Assembly: GCF_000682715.1 (NCBI RefSeq)
Contig: NZ_AWFH01000001.1
Location: 62,001-126,000, forward strand
Source of the DNA: Hyphomonas atlantica corrig.
GTDB taxonomy: Bacteria; Pseudomonadota; Alphaproteobacteria; Caulobacterales; Hyphomonadaceae
Direction of reading: 5' to 3'
DNA: 64,000 nt
Below are positions 8,239 to 19,345 of the stretch, in pieces. A program made the position numbers and the translations under genes. The number at the start of each line of letters is the position of its first letter. Position 1 is the first letter of the stretch. Under the pieces are notes generated by a model. That model did not search any database and had not been told where the DNA came from. It was given only the letters and a program-made list of their open reading frames with translations.

Positions 8239-10221
8239 ATGACCGACACTTCCCTTATCCCATCGGCGCTTGCCGAGGCCCTTGCGCAGCGTGGATACGA
8301 CACGCTGACCCAGGTCCAATCCGCCGTCATTGAAGAAGACCTCGCTGGCCAGGACCTGCTCGTCTCCGCGCAGACCGGCTCCGGCAAGACGGTCGCCTTC
8401 GGCCTCGCCATGGCCGCCGACCTGCTGGACGGTGCCGACCGGTTCGACCGCCCCGAAACGCCGCTGGCCATCATCGTCGCCCCGACCCGGGAACTGGCAC
8501 AGCAGGTCTCCCGCGAGTTGGACTGGCTCTATACCCCCTCCGGCGCGCGCCTGACGACGTGCGTGGGCGGCATGGACATGCGCGACGAACGCCGGGCGCT
8601 GGGCCGCGGAGTCCACATCGTTGTCGGCACGCCGGGCCGCCTGTCAGACCATATCCGCCGTGGCTCGCTCGACGCTTCCAAGGTGCGCGTCGTCGTGCTG
8701 GACGAGGCCGACGAGATGCTGGACATGGGCTTCCGCGAGGAGCTGGAGCACATTCTCGACGGCACACCTGAAACCCGCCGCACGCTGATGTTTTCCGCCA
8801 CCGTGCCGAAAGGCATCGCCGCGCTCGCCTCCCGCTACCAGAACGATGCCAAGCGCATCACCACGGCGGCAGAGAAATCCCAGCATGTCGACATCGACTA
8901 TCGGGCCTTGCTGGTTGCGCCGGGGGATGAAGAAAACGCTATCGTCAACATTGTCCGCCATTCCGACAGCGAGACCGCCATCGTCTTCTGCACGACGCGC
9001 GCCGCCGTGAACAAGCTGATGAGCCGTATGGGCAATCGCGGCTTCCCGGTCGTCGCCCTGTCAGGTGAGCTGAGCCAGAAAGAGCGCTTCAACGCACTGC
9101 AAGCCCTGCGGGACGGCCGCGCCCGCGTCTGTATCGCCACCGATGTTGCCGCGCGCGGGCTGGACCTCGAAAATCTCGGCCTCGTCATCCATGCAGACCT
9201 GCCACGCGATCCCGCCACCCTGCTCCACCGGTCAGGCCGGACAGGCCGCGCAGGCCGCAAGGGCGTCAGTGCGCTTCTGGTTGCACCGCGTGCCCGCCGC
9301 CGGGTGGAGCGCCTTCTGCGCGACGCAAAGATCGAGGCGAGCTGGGGAAAACCGCCGTCTGCAGATGAAATCAATGCGCTGGACGATGCCCGCCTGATGG
9401 CCGACCCGATCTTCACCGAAGATGCCAGCGCCAATGAGGCAGAACTTGCCCGTACGCTGATAGACACCTATGGCGCAGAACAGATCGCAGCCGCCTTCAT
9501 CCGCCGCCAGCGCGCCGGGCGCACCGCCCCGGAAGATCTGCGCGAAGTGGATGACCGCCCGCCCTCGCGTGAGCGGCGTGAGCGCAATGATCGCCGCGAC
9601 CGGGATGATCGTGGTCCCAGAGAACCGCGCGAGCCTCGCGAACGCCGCCCGCGCGAGCCGCAGCCCGGATTCGAGAATGCAACATGGATCGGCCTGAACG
9701 TCGGTCGTCGCAAGAATGCCGAAGCCCGCTGGCTGCTGCCCATGCTGTGCAAGGCGGGTGGCCTGTCACGCGAAGACATCGGCGCGATCCGCATCAACCC
9801 GGCCGACACGCATGTGGAACTGAAGCCCGACGCCGCCAAACGTCTGTTCGACACGATCAAGCCGGATGGCACGCTGGAGAAAGGCCTGCGCGCCTTCTCG
9901 CTGAACGGCCCGCCTGCCGCGCATGCGCCAGGCTCCGACGCAAAGGACGACCGTCCGCCGCCCCGCCGCGAGCGCAAGAAGCCAAAGCCGCCCGCCGCGG
10001 CGAAGGAAAAGCCCTTCGATCCGCTGACCGACTACATCCAGGATGACCGCCCGGCCAAGAAGGCCCGCAAGGCGCCCCAGATCCGCGCAAAAGCCCCCGG
10101 CAAGGGCGGCAAACCCACCGGCGGCGACCAGACCTACAAACGCCCCACAAAGAAAAAGCCCTTCAAGAAGGGCCCGGCCAAAGGCCACGGCAAGGGGCCG
10201 AAGAAGCCACAGGCGGACTAG
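8239..10221 (+). CDS. DEAD-box RNA helicase with a DbpA-type RNA-binding domain
   Basis: A 660-residue helicase. Motif I is AQTGSGKT, motif II DEAD, motif III SAT and motif VI HRSGRTGRAG, so both RecA-like domains (about 1-370) are complete. An Arg/Asp/Glu-rich linker follows (about 435-475), then a DbpA-like RNA-binding domain (about 475-545, beginning ATWIGLNVGRR), then a Lys/Pro-rich tail. This layout fits the DeaD/CsdA group acting in ribosome assembly and RNA turnover. I start it at the ATG at 8239, which opens a canonical Q-motif region; upstream in-frame sequence runs through repeat DNA. No strong ribosome site is visible. Confidence 0.92.
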   Translation: MTDTSLIPSALAEALAQRGYDTLTQVQSAVIEEDLAGQDLLVSAQTGSGKTVAFGLAMAADLLDGADRFDRPETPLAIIVAPTRELAQQVSRELDWLYTPSGARLTTCVGGMDMRDERRALGRGVHIVVGTPGRLSDHIRRGSLDASKVRVVVLDEADEMLDMGFREELEHILDGTPETRRTLMFSATVPKGIAALASRYQNDAKRITTAAEKSQHVDIDYRALLVAPGDEENAIVNIVRHSDSETAIVFCTTRAAVNKLMSRMGNRGFPVVALSGELSQKERFNALQALRDGRARVCIATDVAARGLDLENLGLVIHADLPRDPATLLHRSGRTGRAGRKGVSALLVAPRARRRVERLLRDAKIEASWGKPPSADEINALDDARLMADPIFTEDASANEAELARTLIDTYGAEQIAAAFIRRQRAGRTAPEDLREVDDRPPSRERRERNDRRDRDDRGPREPREPRERRPREPQPGFENATWIGLNVGRRKNAEARWLLPMLCKAGGLSREDIGAIRINPADTHVELKPDAAKRLFDTIKPDGTLEKGLRAFSLNGPPAAHAPGSDAKDDRPPPRRERKKPKPPAAAKEKPFDPLTDYIQDDRPAKKARKAPQIRAKAPGKGGKPTGGDQTYKRPTKKKPFKKGPAKGHGKGPKKPQAD

Positions 10222-10265
10222 CCGCCATCACTGGCACGACCTGAAATTCCTCTTGCGGCACCGAT

Positions 10266-10300
10266 ATACATTTCATATACGATCCATATATGGAATGTAT
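10266..10300. promoter_or_regulatory. AT-rich inverted repeat ahead of the ParD-like/MetAP pair
   Basis: Arms ATACATTTCATATA (10266-10279) and TATATGGAATGTAT (10287-10300) are complementary at 13 of 14 positions across a 7-base spacer. The site ends 12 bases before the ParD-like start codon. Ribbon-helix-helix antitoxins usually bind such palindromes to repress their own operon, so this is the likely operator and promoter core. The binding is inferred. Confidence 0.6.
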
Positions 10301-10312
10301 TTGGAGCCGGAC

Positions 10313-10537
10313 ATGGGAATTGTGAACATCGACGACGACCTGCACGAACAGGTCCGGCGGGCCAGCAAGGTGTCCGCCCGCTCCATCAACGCTCAGGCAG
10401 CCTACTGGATCAGGATCGGCATGCTTTGCGAAATGAATCCGACCCTCAGCTATAGCGAAGTCCTGAAGCGCGAACTGGAGACCGCTGGCGTCTCGGCGCC
10501 CTCTCTCACGCCTGATCGCGCCGCTGTCGACGCATGA
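10313..10537 (+). CDS. ParD-like ribbon-helix-helix protein
   Basis: A 74-residue protein with a short beta strand (GIVNIDDD) followed by two helices, as in the ParD_like antitoxin family. The segment SARSINAQAAYWIRIGMLCEM matches its helix region in style. The start at 10313 has GGAG 7 bases upstream; an in-frame ATG at 10295 lies inside the palindrome and is less likely. It overlaps the downstream methionine aminopeptidase gene by four bases (ATGA), so the two are translated together. The pairing looks like an antitoxin-first two-gene unit, but no classical toxin is present. The DNA-binding role is inferred. Confidence 0.75.
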   Translation: MGIVNIDDDLHEQVRRASKVSARSINAQAAYWIRIGMLCEMNPTLSYSEVLKRELETAGVSAPSLTPDRAAVDA

Positions 10538-11313
10538 CAAAGACGCCACAGGAACTCGCGCTGATGGCGGAATCCGGACGCCTGCTCGCAGCCGTATTCG
10601 AGTATCTGGACACGCTGGACCTCATTGGAACAACCACCCTCCAGATCAACGATCTGGTCGAACACTACATTCGGGAAGACCTTCAGGCCCGCCCCGCCAG
10701 CAAGGGGCAATATGGGTTTGAGTTTGTCCTGAACGCCTCCATCAACAATGTTGTCTGTCACGGTGTTCCGTCGCCCACGGACGTTCTACGCGATGGCGAC
10801 ATTGTGAACTTCGACATCACGCTGGAAAAGAACGGCTACATTGCCGATTCCTCCAAAACCTACCTTGTTGGCGATGTCTCGCTCGCGGCCAGGCGTCTGG
10901 TTCAGGCGACCTACAGCGCCATGTGGAAAGGCATTCGAGCGGTCCGCCCCGGCGCACGACTGGGGGACATAGGCTATGCGATTGAGCGCCACGCCAAACG
11001 CGCTGGCTATTCCGTGGTGAGGGAATATTGCGGCCACGGCATTGGCCGGGAGATGCATGAAGATCCGCAAATCCTTCATTTCGGCAAACCCGGCACCGGC
11101 CTCACCCTGCGCGAAGGCATGGTCTTCACGATCGAACCGATGCTCAATCGCGGTCGCCGCACCGTACGGACCGAAGAGGATGGCTGGACGGTTGTGACCA
11201 CGGACGGCTCCCTCTCGGCTCAGTTCGAGCACACGGTCGCGGTAACGGCCACGGGCGTCGACGTGCTGACGCTCAGGCCAGAGGAACGCGCCCCCGGCTT
11301 CCGGGCCGCATGA
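10534..11313 (+). CDS. map: Type I methionine aminopeptidase
   Basis: A 259-residue MetAP that would remove N-terminal methionine from proteins. All metal ligands are present: D94, D105, H168, E201 and E232, plus the active-site H76. It has no N-terminal zinc-finger extension. The gene is translationally coupled to a ParD-like repressor and has its own palindromic control region, unlike a housekeeping map gene. It is therefore probably an accessory, tightly controlled copy, though I cannot see whether another map exists outside the window. Confidence 0.9.
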   Translation: MTKTPQELALMAESGRLLAAVFEYLDTLDLIGTTTLQINDLVEHYIREDLQARPASKGQYGFEFVLNASINNVVCHGVPSPTDVLRDGDIVNFDITLEKNGYIADSSKTYLVGDVSLAARRLVQATYSAMWKGIRAVRPGARLGDIGYAIERHAKRAGYSVVREYCGHGIGREMHEDPQILHFGKPGTGLTLREGMVFTIEPMLNRGRRTVRTEEDGWTVVTTDGSLSAQFEHTVAVTATGVDVLTLRPEERAPGFRAA

Positions 11314-11399
11314 ACAGCAGGTCCTCCCGCACCGTCAGAGATTGACGCCCGGCGCGCCAGCCCGCACACCCCTGCGGGCAACAAGACGCGGAGCGCCCC

Positions 11400-12164
11400 A
11401 TGACCGACCATATCCAGACCAGCCTCGACAACCAGATCCTGACGCTCACCATCAACCGGCCCGAGCGCAAGAACGCCCTGACCCAGGCCATGTATGGCGC
11501 GATGGCGGATGCGATTGTCGGCGCGAATGACGACAAGGCGGTTCGCGCCATCATCATCACCGGCGAAGGCGACATGTTCACGGCTGGCAACGACCTTGGC
11601 GATTTCGCCTCCGACATGGAGCGCAGCTCCGGCGAGCCGCCTGTCACCCGCTTCCTGAACGCCATCCGCGACGCAGAAAAACCGCTCATCGCCGCCGTCA
11701 ACGGCCCGGCCATCGGCGTTGGCCTGACCATGCTGCTGCACTGTGACATCGCCTATGCGGCCGAGAGCGCCAATTTCCGCGCGCCCTTCACGGCGCTGGG
11801 TCTGGTGCCGGAAGCGGGCTCCTCGCTGCTCCTGCCGCTGTCTGTGGGCAATTCCATGGCCAATGAGATCCTGCTGGCAGGCCGCATCCTGACCGCGCAG
11901 GAAGCGCTGGACTGTGGCCTCGTCTCGCGCCTTGTGCCGGATGCAGGCCTGATGGCCGCCGCAACCGCCTGCGCCCAGCAGGTCGCCGCCGCGGCGCCGA
12001 CAGCCATTCGCCGCTCCAAGGCGCTGATCCGCGCCAATCGCGACGCCGTGAAACAGCGCATGGCCGAAGAAGGCAAGGCGTTTGCGGAACAGCTCAAATC
12101 CCCGGACTTCGCCGAAGCCGCCGCCGCCTTCGCCCAAAAGCGCAAACCGGTCTTCCAGGACTGA
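11400..12164 (+). CDS. Enoyl-CoA hydratase/isomerase family protein
   Basis: A 254-residue crotonase-fold protein. The oxyanion-hole segments are MFTAGNDLGDF and AAVNGPAIGVG. At the two usual hydratase glutamates it has RAPF (no Glu) and PEAGSS (Glu kept). A single glutamate in this arrangement fits delta3,delta2-enoyl-CoA isomerases of the ECI2 type better than hydratases. It would move double bonds during beta-oxidation of unsaturated fatty acids. Stand-alone gene with a strong terminator downstream. Confidence 0.83.
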   Translation: MTDHIQTSLDNQILTLTINRPERKNALTQAMYGAMADAIVGANDDKAVRAIIITGEGDMFTAGNDLGDFASDMERSSGEPPVTRFLNAIRDAEKPLIAAVNGPAIGVGLTMLLHCDIAYAAESANFRAPFTALGLVPEAGSSLLLPLSVGNSMANEILLAGRILTAQEALDCGLVSRLVPDAGLMAAATACAQQVAAAAPTAIRRSKALIRANRDAVKQRMAEEGKAFAEQLKSPDFAEAAAAFAQKRKPVFQD

Positions 12165-12200
12165 GCATTTCGCGAGGCCTGACGGGGGCGCTCTGCCGCT

Positions 12201-12286
12201 TCATCCTTCGACTTCGCTCAGGATGAGTCCGGTCTTTACTGCACTTTTTGAGCGCTCATGCTGAGCGAAGTCGAAGCACGGGCGCG
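12201..12286. repeat. Dispersed hairpin repeat (TTCGACTTCGCTCAG family), copy 1
   Basis: Arms around TTCGACTTCGCTCAGGATGA (12208-12227) and CTGAGCGAAGTCGAAG (12261-12276) are complementary and flank about 30 variable bases. The reverse complement resembles the copies at 16461 and 17402. REP-like elements of this core occur between genes in many alphaproteobacteria. Confidence 0.75.
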
Positions 12287-12356
12287 GGCTTCGCGCAGCC
12301 AGCCGCAAGAGGCTCCGGGTCAAGCCCGGAGACACGGATCTGGAGAGACTCATACC

Positions 12357-12388
12357 CCCCGGAATCACCCCTGATTCCGGGGTTTTTT
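12357..12388 (+). terminator. Rho-independent terminator
   Basis: CCCCGGAATCA pairs perfectly with TGATTCCGGGG across a 4-base loop and is followed by six Ts. It ends transcription coming from the enoyl-CoA isomerase gene and insulates gyrB. Confidence 0.88.
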
Positions 12389-12526
12389 GGCACTTTTTTA
12401 CCCCGGCCATCCGCAGACGGACGCCCTGCCGGTCAAATCGGCCCGCAAGACCCTGTTTTAAAAGAGTTTTCCGGGCTGCAAATTCCCCCTCTCATCTGTG
12501 GCCTTTAGGCGTCAAACCCCCTATAA

Positions 12527-14989
<2,463 letters not shown>

Positions 14990-15006
14990 GGCACGCGAGT
15001 GATTTT

Positions 15007-15726
15007 ATGGAGGTGTGGCTGCAGGAATTTTGGACATGGCTCGAAAGCAGCAACTTCATATATGCGGAAACATCCGGAGCCAAAACTGGGAAATGGTTCC
15101 TCGATTACCAAAGCCTTTTTGGAGGCATAATAGCGGCCTTCGGGTCAGCAATTGCTGTTTGGGGTGTCTTTAAACTTCAAAGCCGCCAGTTGTACTTAAA
15201 AAGCAAATCAAAGTTATCGTTAGCCCTTCTAGATTTGTCGGAATACGCAAATAATTGCTTATGGATGCTTGTGTGTTCTCACAAAGCACTATCTGGCGGA
15301 CCTACTTATACAATCAGCACTGAGCGTGTGCCGGAGTCCTCCCTAGAGGTCATTGCTGAGTTGAGCGCTCTTGTACGCAGTCGAGACGCCAAAATGCTAC
15401 GAAGACTAATTGAGTTCGTTCAGGTTCAGCATTCCCGACAGTTCTCTAACATTCTTCGTGAACGGAGATATGACGGCGCACTAGAGATAGAAGTTGAAGA
15501 GATCTCAGATATGGTCGTGCAAGCATCAGCCCTACGCCTGATGGTTGAGCATCTGTTTGATTATGCAAGGTGGCGAGACAAAAGCATTCCATATTTCCCA
15601 GAGAACAAGGCACCGGATGCATTGAAGCACGATCTTCAAAAACATTTTCCTCCTGAGGTGACAGACAACGCAGCCGAAAGCGCAGCACGGTTGGCTCATC
15701 GGCGCTATCATTTGAATTCAGCTTGA
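15007..15726 (+). CDS. AT-rich single-pass membrane protein of unknown function
   Basis: A 239-residue protein I do not recognise. One transmembrane helix is clear (about residues 38-55, LFGGIIAAFGSAIAVWGV), with a short outside N-terminus and a mainly helical cytoplasmic part. Many unrelated bacterial proteins share this layout of a single helix after a DYQ-type segment. Sampled GC is about 40-48 percent against well over 60 percent in neighbours, and TTA, ATA and AGA codons are frequent. It starts 17 bases after gyrB and is followed by repeat DNA, which suggests a recent horizontal insertion. Confidence 0.7.
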   Translation: MEVWLQEFWTWLESSNFIYAETSGAKTGKWFLDYQSLFGGIIAAFGSAIAVWGVFKLQSRQLYLKSKSKLSLALLDLSEYANNCLWMLVCSHKALSGGPTYTISTERVPESSLEVIAELSALVRSRDAKMLRRLIEFVQVQHSRQFSNILRERRYDGALEIEVEEISDMVVQASALRLMVEHLFDYARWRDKSIPYFPENKAPDALKHDLQKHFPPEVTDNAAESAARLAHRRYHLNSA

Positions 15727-15858
15727 TACGTCACTCCCAACAATCCAAAGCACATTAAGCCGTCATCCTTCCGATTTGATCTGAAGTCTCGTCTGGCGGC
15801 TCCCCATTCTTCATCTACGCGCAGGATGAATTTCTTCCCTGCACCGCCCACCCCAACG

Positions 15859-15888
15859 CGCTCATCCTGAGCGAAGTCGCAGGATGAA
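15859..15888. repeat. Dispersed repeat, single-arm copy
   Basis: One arm of the TTCGACTTCGCTCAG family (CTCATCCTGAGCGAAGTCG and flank) without its partner. It lies in the gap before the DUF3008 gene; the rest of that gap shows a CCCGGA/TCCGGG dyad around 15909-15937 and nothing else I can name. Confidence 0.6.
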
Positions 15889-16015
15889 CGGACTTTAGAG
15901 AATGGGTCCCGGATAAATCCTCCCGGATTTTCCGGGATGACAGGAATGAGAGTTCCGGAACCCATCCCTCCCTTCCCCGTTCCTCTCGCGAGACCCATGC
16001 GCGAAGGAGCCCTCC

Positions 16016-16201
16016 ATGCCTGCCCAGTCCGAAGCCCAGCAGAAGGCCGCCGGCGCGGCGCTGTCCGCCAAGCGCGGCGAGACAAAGGTCAGCGACCTGC
16101 AAGGCGCGTCAAAGGAGATGTACGACTCGATGAGCGAGTCCGAGCTCGAAGACCTGGCCTCCACCAAGCATGACGACATTCCGGAGAAGAAAGGCGACTG
16201 A
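16016..16201 (+). CDS. DUF3008 family small protein
   Basis: A 61-residue protein matching DUF3008 by its start (MPAQSEAQQKAAGAALSAKR) and the block LQGASKEMYDSMSESELEDLAST. These short basic-then-acidic proteins have no known activity and often accompany stress genes. The start follows GAAGGAG. Its stop shares one base with the next start codon (TGATG), so it is coupled to the HVA1-type gene. Confidence 0.85.
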   Translation: MPAQSEAQQKAAGAALSAKRGETKVSDLQGASKEMYDSMSESELEDLASTKHDDIPEKKGD

Positions 16202-16422
16202 TGGCGACCGACGGCTACAATATCGGCACGAAAGTGGAATGGGACTGGGGCAATGGCACCGCCACGGGCAAGGTGGACGAGCGCTTCACAGACACGGTCA
16301 CCCGCACGATCAAGGGCAATGAGGTGAAACGCAAGGCGACAAAAGACGACCCCGCCTACCTCATCAAACAGGAAGACGGCGACCGCGTCCTCAAATCCCA
16401 CTCCGAACTCCGAAAGGCGTGA
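16201..16422 (+). CDS. HVA1/DUF2945-type TUDOR-fold small protein
   Basis: A 73-residue protein with the opening GTKVEWDWGNGTATGKV and ending SHSELRKA, typical of the DUF2945 (hypervirulence-associated protein TUDOR domain) family. The fold is a small beta barrel, and its ligand is unknown. It is translated from an ATG overlapping the DUF3008 stop. The pair probably forms a small stress-related operon. Confidence 0.83.
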   Translation: MATDGYNIGTKVEWDWGNGTATGKVDERFTDTVTRTIKGNEVKRKATKDDPAYLIKQEDGDRVLKSHSELRKA

Positions 16423-16460
16423 GGCCGACTTACAGTCATGGGGATTGGCATCAGACTGCC

Positions 16461-16540
16461 CGCGCCCGTGCTTCGACTTCGCTCAGCATGAGCGCTCAAT
16501 AAGCACGGACTCATCCTGAGCGAAGTCGAAGGATGAAGCG
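16461..16540. repeat. Dispersed hairpin repeat (TTCGACTTCGCTCAG family), copy 3
   Basis: Arms TTCGACTTCGCTCAGCATGA (16472-16491) and TCATCCTGAGCGAAGTCGAA (16511-16530) are nearly complementary and flank about 20 variable bases. The element is the reverse-orientation relative of 12201-12286 and the same orientation as 17402-17493. Confidence 0.75.
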
Positions 16541-16594
16541 GCCCAAACCCCGCCCCCAATCCGTCTGAGAAGCGCGGCCTTCAGACTGGGCCTC

Positions 16595-17272
16595 ATGATC
16601 CGTGCAGGCGACTTCTTGATCCATGCGGCCCGGTTCAGCCTTGACCGGCTGGACTGGATGGTCGGCGACATGCGCCGACGGCTCTGCCTTGGCCTGTTGC
16701 CCTGCCTGCCCTTTCTGGCGCGGCGGGAGCTGCAGGGCCTGACGCGGTTCCTGGCCTATGCCGAACCCCTGATGCGACGCCTGATCGTGCTGCTCGCCGC
16801 TGAGCTGGGCGCGCTACAGACATATCCGTCCACGGCGCATGGCACGCCAGCGCCAAAGCGCGCCACGGGCCCGGTCGCCACACCCCGCCTGTTCCCTTCG
16901 GCGTATTTCCGGCTGACAGAGGCCGAGCCCGGAAAGACAAGGCGCACGCCGCCGCCCAAACGCTTCCGCACGGGCCCGCGCATCCGCCTGCTGGATGAGG
17001 AGACGCCGGTAGACCTGTCCGAATACAGGGCCGAACCCTTTGACATCCTGCCCGCCGCGCGGCAGGTGCGCCGCTTCCTGGCGCTGGAACATGCGATGGA
17101 CAATCTGCCCCGCTATGTCGAGGCGATGCGCCGCCTCATGGGACAGGCCATCCCGATCCTCACCCGCGTCCTGCCACCCGCCTTTTCCCGCCTGCCGGTG
17201 ACGCGGGCCGAAGAAACCGCGCTGATAGAGCTGCATGATGTGGCGGTCCGGGAATGTCCGGATACGTCTTGA
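16595..17272 (+). CDS. Hypothetical protein, function unknown
   Basis: A 225-residue basic protein with two helical regions (about 1-75 and 145-215) joined by a Pro/Arg/Lys-rich middle section. A hydrophobic patch near residues 30-45 (LCLGLLPCLPFL) is too short and charged around its ends to be a sure membrane helix. I recognise no family. The coding style (GC-rich third positions) matches the chromosome, and it lies between two repeat clusters. No strong ribosome site precedes the chosen ATG. Confidence 0.6.
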   Translation: MIRAGDFLIHAARFSLDRLDWMVGDMRRRLCLGLLPCLPFLARRELQGLTRFLAYAEPLMRRLIVLLAAELGALQTYPSTAHGTPAPKRATGPVATPRLFPSAYFRLTEAEPGKTRRTPPPKRFRTGPRIRLLDEETPVDLSEYRAEPFDILPAARQVRRFLALEHAMDNLPRYVEAMRRLMGQAIPILTRVLPPAFSRLPVTRAEETALIELHDVAVRECPDTS

Positions 17273-17299
17273 GTTTGGGCAGGCGTTTCCACAATCCAT

Positions 17300-17379
17300 A
17301 TCCCCGGACTTGATCCGGGGCCTCCCGAGGCGGCTCCGCATAGGCAACCGCGGGAGACTCCGGCATGCGCCGGAGATAC
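17300..17379. repeat. 80-base intergenic palindromic repeat, copy B
   Basis: Reverse complement of the element at 8011-8090 with only scattered differences. The outer hairpins here are CCCCGGACTTGATCCGGGG and CTCCGGCATGCGCCGGAG. Confidence 0.75.
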
Positions 17380-17401
17380 GGGCGTGTCTGAGCGGTTATC
17401 C

Positions 17402-17493
17402 CGCGCCCTTGCTTCGACTTCGCTCAGCATGAGCGCTCAGTGAGTGCAGCACAGAACAGACTCATCCTGAGCGAAGTCGAAGGATGACGCGGT
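17402..17493. repeat. Dispersed hairpin repeat (TTCGACTTCGCTCAG family), copy 4
   Basis: Arms TTCGACTTCGCTCAGCATGA (17413-17432) and TCATCCTGAGCGAAGTCGAA (17462-17481) flank about 30 bases. It directly follows the 80-base repeat of the other family, so the gap at 17273-17548 is almost wholly repeat DNA. Confidence 0.75.
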
Positions 17494-17548
17494 TGAAGGG
17501 AATGTGGCCCAGGCAAATGCTGAATGTTTTCTGCACTGACACGCCCCC

Positions 17549-18268
17549 CTACTCCAACAGGCTCAGCCCCACACCGGCGAAGCGGATTTCCCGCCCGTCC
17601 ACATCCAGGCCCATCGCCTCGGCGCGCGACAGGATGGCCTCGGCATCCGGGCGGTAGAGGCCGAAGGCGGCGAGCTTTTCCACCGGCCCCTCACGGAACA
17701 CGATGGCGGCGTCTTCGAGATACAACACCCGCTCGTCCACGGTCAGGCCCAGCGCCAGGGCCCAGCGCGCGGCGAGGCCGTCGGGGTCTGGTGTCTCCAT
17801 CGCGGCGCTGACCAGCCGTCCGGGCACGGTGTTGTCGCGCCAGGCCGGGCCGCCCCAGCGCCAGCTGCCCGCCGGGCGCGCTTCGTCCACGGAAACGATC
17901 GCGCCACCAATATCGGCCGGGTGCAGATGGCTGGCGGAAATGTCCGGCAGGTCAATGTTCCAGACGCGGCGAATGCCCATTCCGTCCACGCGGGCGCGCA
18001 GGGCGTTCAGATCATCGGTCTGGAAGATCGCCATGTATCCGCCCTCGCCCACCCGGTCGATGAAGCGGCGCGCGGGCGCACTGTCCGCCATCGGCACGAC
18101 CACCTCCAGGAACTGGTCGCCAAGGGCATAGACCCGGTTCTCCAGGCCGAACTCCTTCACGCCGGGGTCCACGAAAGGCGCGCCCAGTTCCAGCAGCTCC
18201 CCCAGCTGGTCAGCGGCCTCCAGCGTTTCGGCGGCAATCACCAATTGGCGCAGGCGTGGTGCGGTCAT
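17549..18268 (-). CDS. VOC/glyoxalase-like family protein
   Basis: A 239-residue protein made of two vicinal-oxygen-chelate-like halves (about 1-115 and 120-239). The N-terminal pattern LRQLVIAAETLEAADQL is typical of glyoxalase-like domains that bind a metal and a small substrate. I cannot assign a reaction. The start at 18268 follows GGGAGGA. It is divergent from the EamA transporter gene with a 140-base gap. Confidence 0.72.
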   Translation of the reverse strand: MTAPRLRQLVIAAETLEAADQLGELLELGAPFVDPGVKEFGLENRVYALGDQFLEVVVPMADSAPARRFIDRVGEGGYMAIFQTDDLNALRARVDGMGIRRVWNIDLPDISASHLHPADIGGAIVSVDEARPAGSWRWGGPAWRDNTVPGRLVSAAMETPDPDGLAARWALALGLTVDERVLYLEDAAIVFREGPVEKLAAFGLYRPDAEAILSRAEAMGLDVDGREIRFAGVGLSLLE

Positions 18269-18408
18269 CTTGTCCTCCCTCGGCGCGGTCGCTCGTTCAG
18301 GTGGCAACCGCTTTCCCCTCTCCTACCACACCTGCCCCGGCGGCACACATATGCCGCGCCAAGAAATCGATTCCCGCGCGGAGGGGACTCGTCTACGGTC
18401 CGGCGCTC

Positions 18409-19323
18409 ATGATTGCCCGCCTTCTCTCCGCCCCCATGCTGATCTCCGCCTTTGCCATTCTGGTCGGCACCGGTGTGGACGCGCTGGTGAAGGGCGTCGC
18501 GCCCGATGCGGGGCTGCAGCATCTCGTGGCCTGGCGCTTCCTGTTCGGCGCGCTCATCGCCCTTGCGGTCTTCCTAGCCCAGCGCAAGCCCGCCCCCGGC
18601 TGGGCGGCCATCCGCTTCCACACCTTGCGCGGCTTGCTGCAGCTGTTTTGCGCCTTCACCTTCTTCTACGCGCTGACCCAGCTGCCACTGGCCGTGGCCA
18701 CCACGCTGGGCTTTACGGCGGCGCTGCTGGTTGCCCCGGTCGCGCGCCTCCTGCTGGGCGAGAAGATCAGCCCTGTTGCCGCGGGCGCCACCCTGCTCGG
18801 CTTTGCGGGCGTCGCCTTTGCCCTCTCCGGACAGTCCGGCGCAGGCGAGGATGCGGGCAACCAGACACTTGGCCTGATCTCTCTGTTCAGCTCCACGATC
18901 GGCTATGCGTTCGTGCTCGTCCTGTTGCGGATGCGGGCCCTGATCGAGGACGCCACCACGATTGCGCTGTTCACCAATATCGTGCCCGCGCTGGCCATGC
19001 TGCCGGTCACGTTTGGCGTGTTCGGCGCGCCCGACTGGAATGACCTGCCGATCTTCGCGCTGCTGGGCCTGCTTGGCTATGGGGTCTGGTACCTGGCGAC
19101 GCTGGCCTATGGCCGCGCCCCGGCGCAGCGGCTGGCCCCGCTGGAATATACCTCGCTGGTCTGGTCGGCCCTGCTAGGGCTTGTCTTCTTCAACGAGATG
19201 CCCAGTTGGCAGCTCTGGGTCGGCGCGGTCGTGATCATCACGGCCTGCCTGATCGTTGCCTTCGAGGGCCGGTTCCGCACCCGCCGGGAAGCGCGCCTGC
19301 CCGCCAGCGACCTGCCGGAATAG
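18409..19323 (+). CDS. DMT superfamily (EamA) transporter
   Basis: A 304-residue inner-membrane protein with about ten hydrophobic helices and the internal duplication of EamA transporters. The second repeat ends with the motif-like PLEYTSLVWSALLGLVFFNEMP. Family members export amino acids or other metabolites; the substrate here is unknown. The start is the ATG at 18409; an in-frame upstream extension runs into the divergent VOC gene and is unlikely. Confidence 0.85.
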   Translation: MIARLLSAPMLISAFAILVGTGVDALVKGVAPDAGLQHLVAWRFLFGALIALAVFLAQRKPAPGWAAIRFHTLRGLLQLFCAFTFFYALTQLPLAVATTLGFTAALLVAPVARLLLGEKISPVAAGATLLGFAGVAFALSGQSGAGEDAGNQTLGLISLFSSTIGYAFVLVLLRMRALIEDATTIALFTNIVPALAMLPVTFGVFGAPDWNDLPIFALLGLLGYGVWYLATLAYGRAPAQRLAPLEYTSLVWSALLGLVFFNEMPSWQLWVGAVVIITACLIVAFEGRFRTRREARLPASDLPE

Positions 19324-19345
19324 GGCCCGGCCTGTTGCCGATGCT

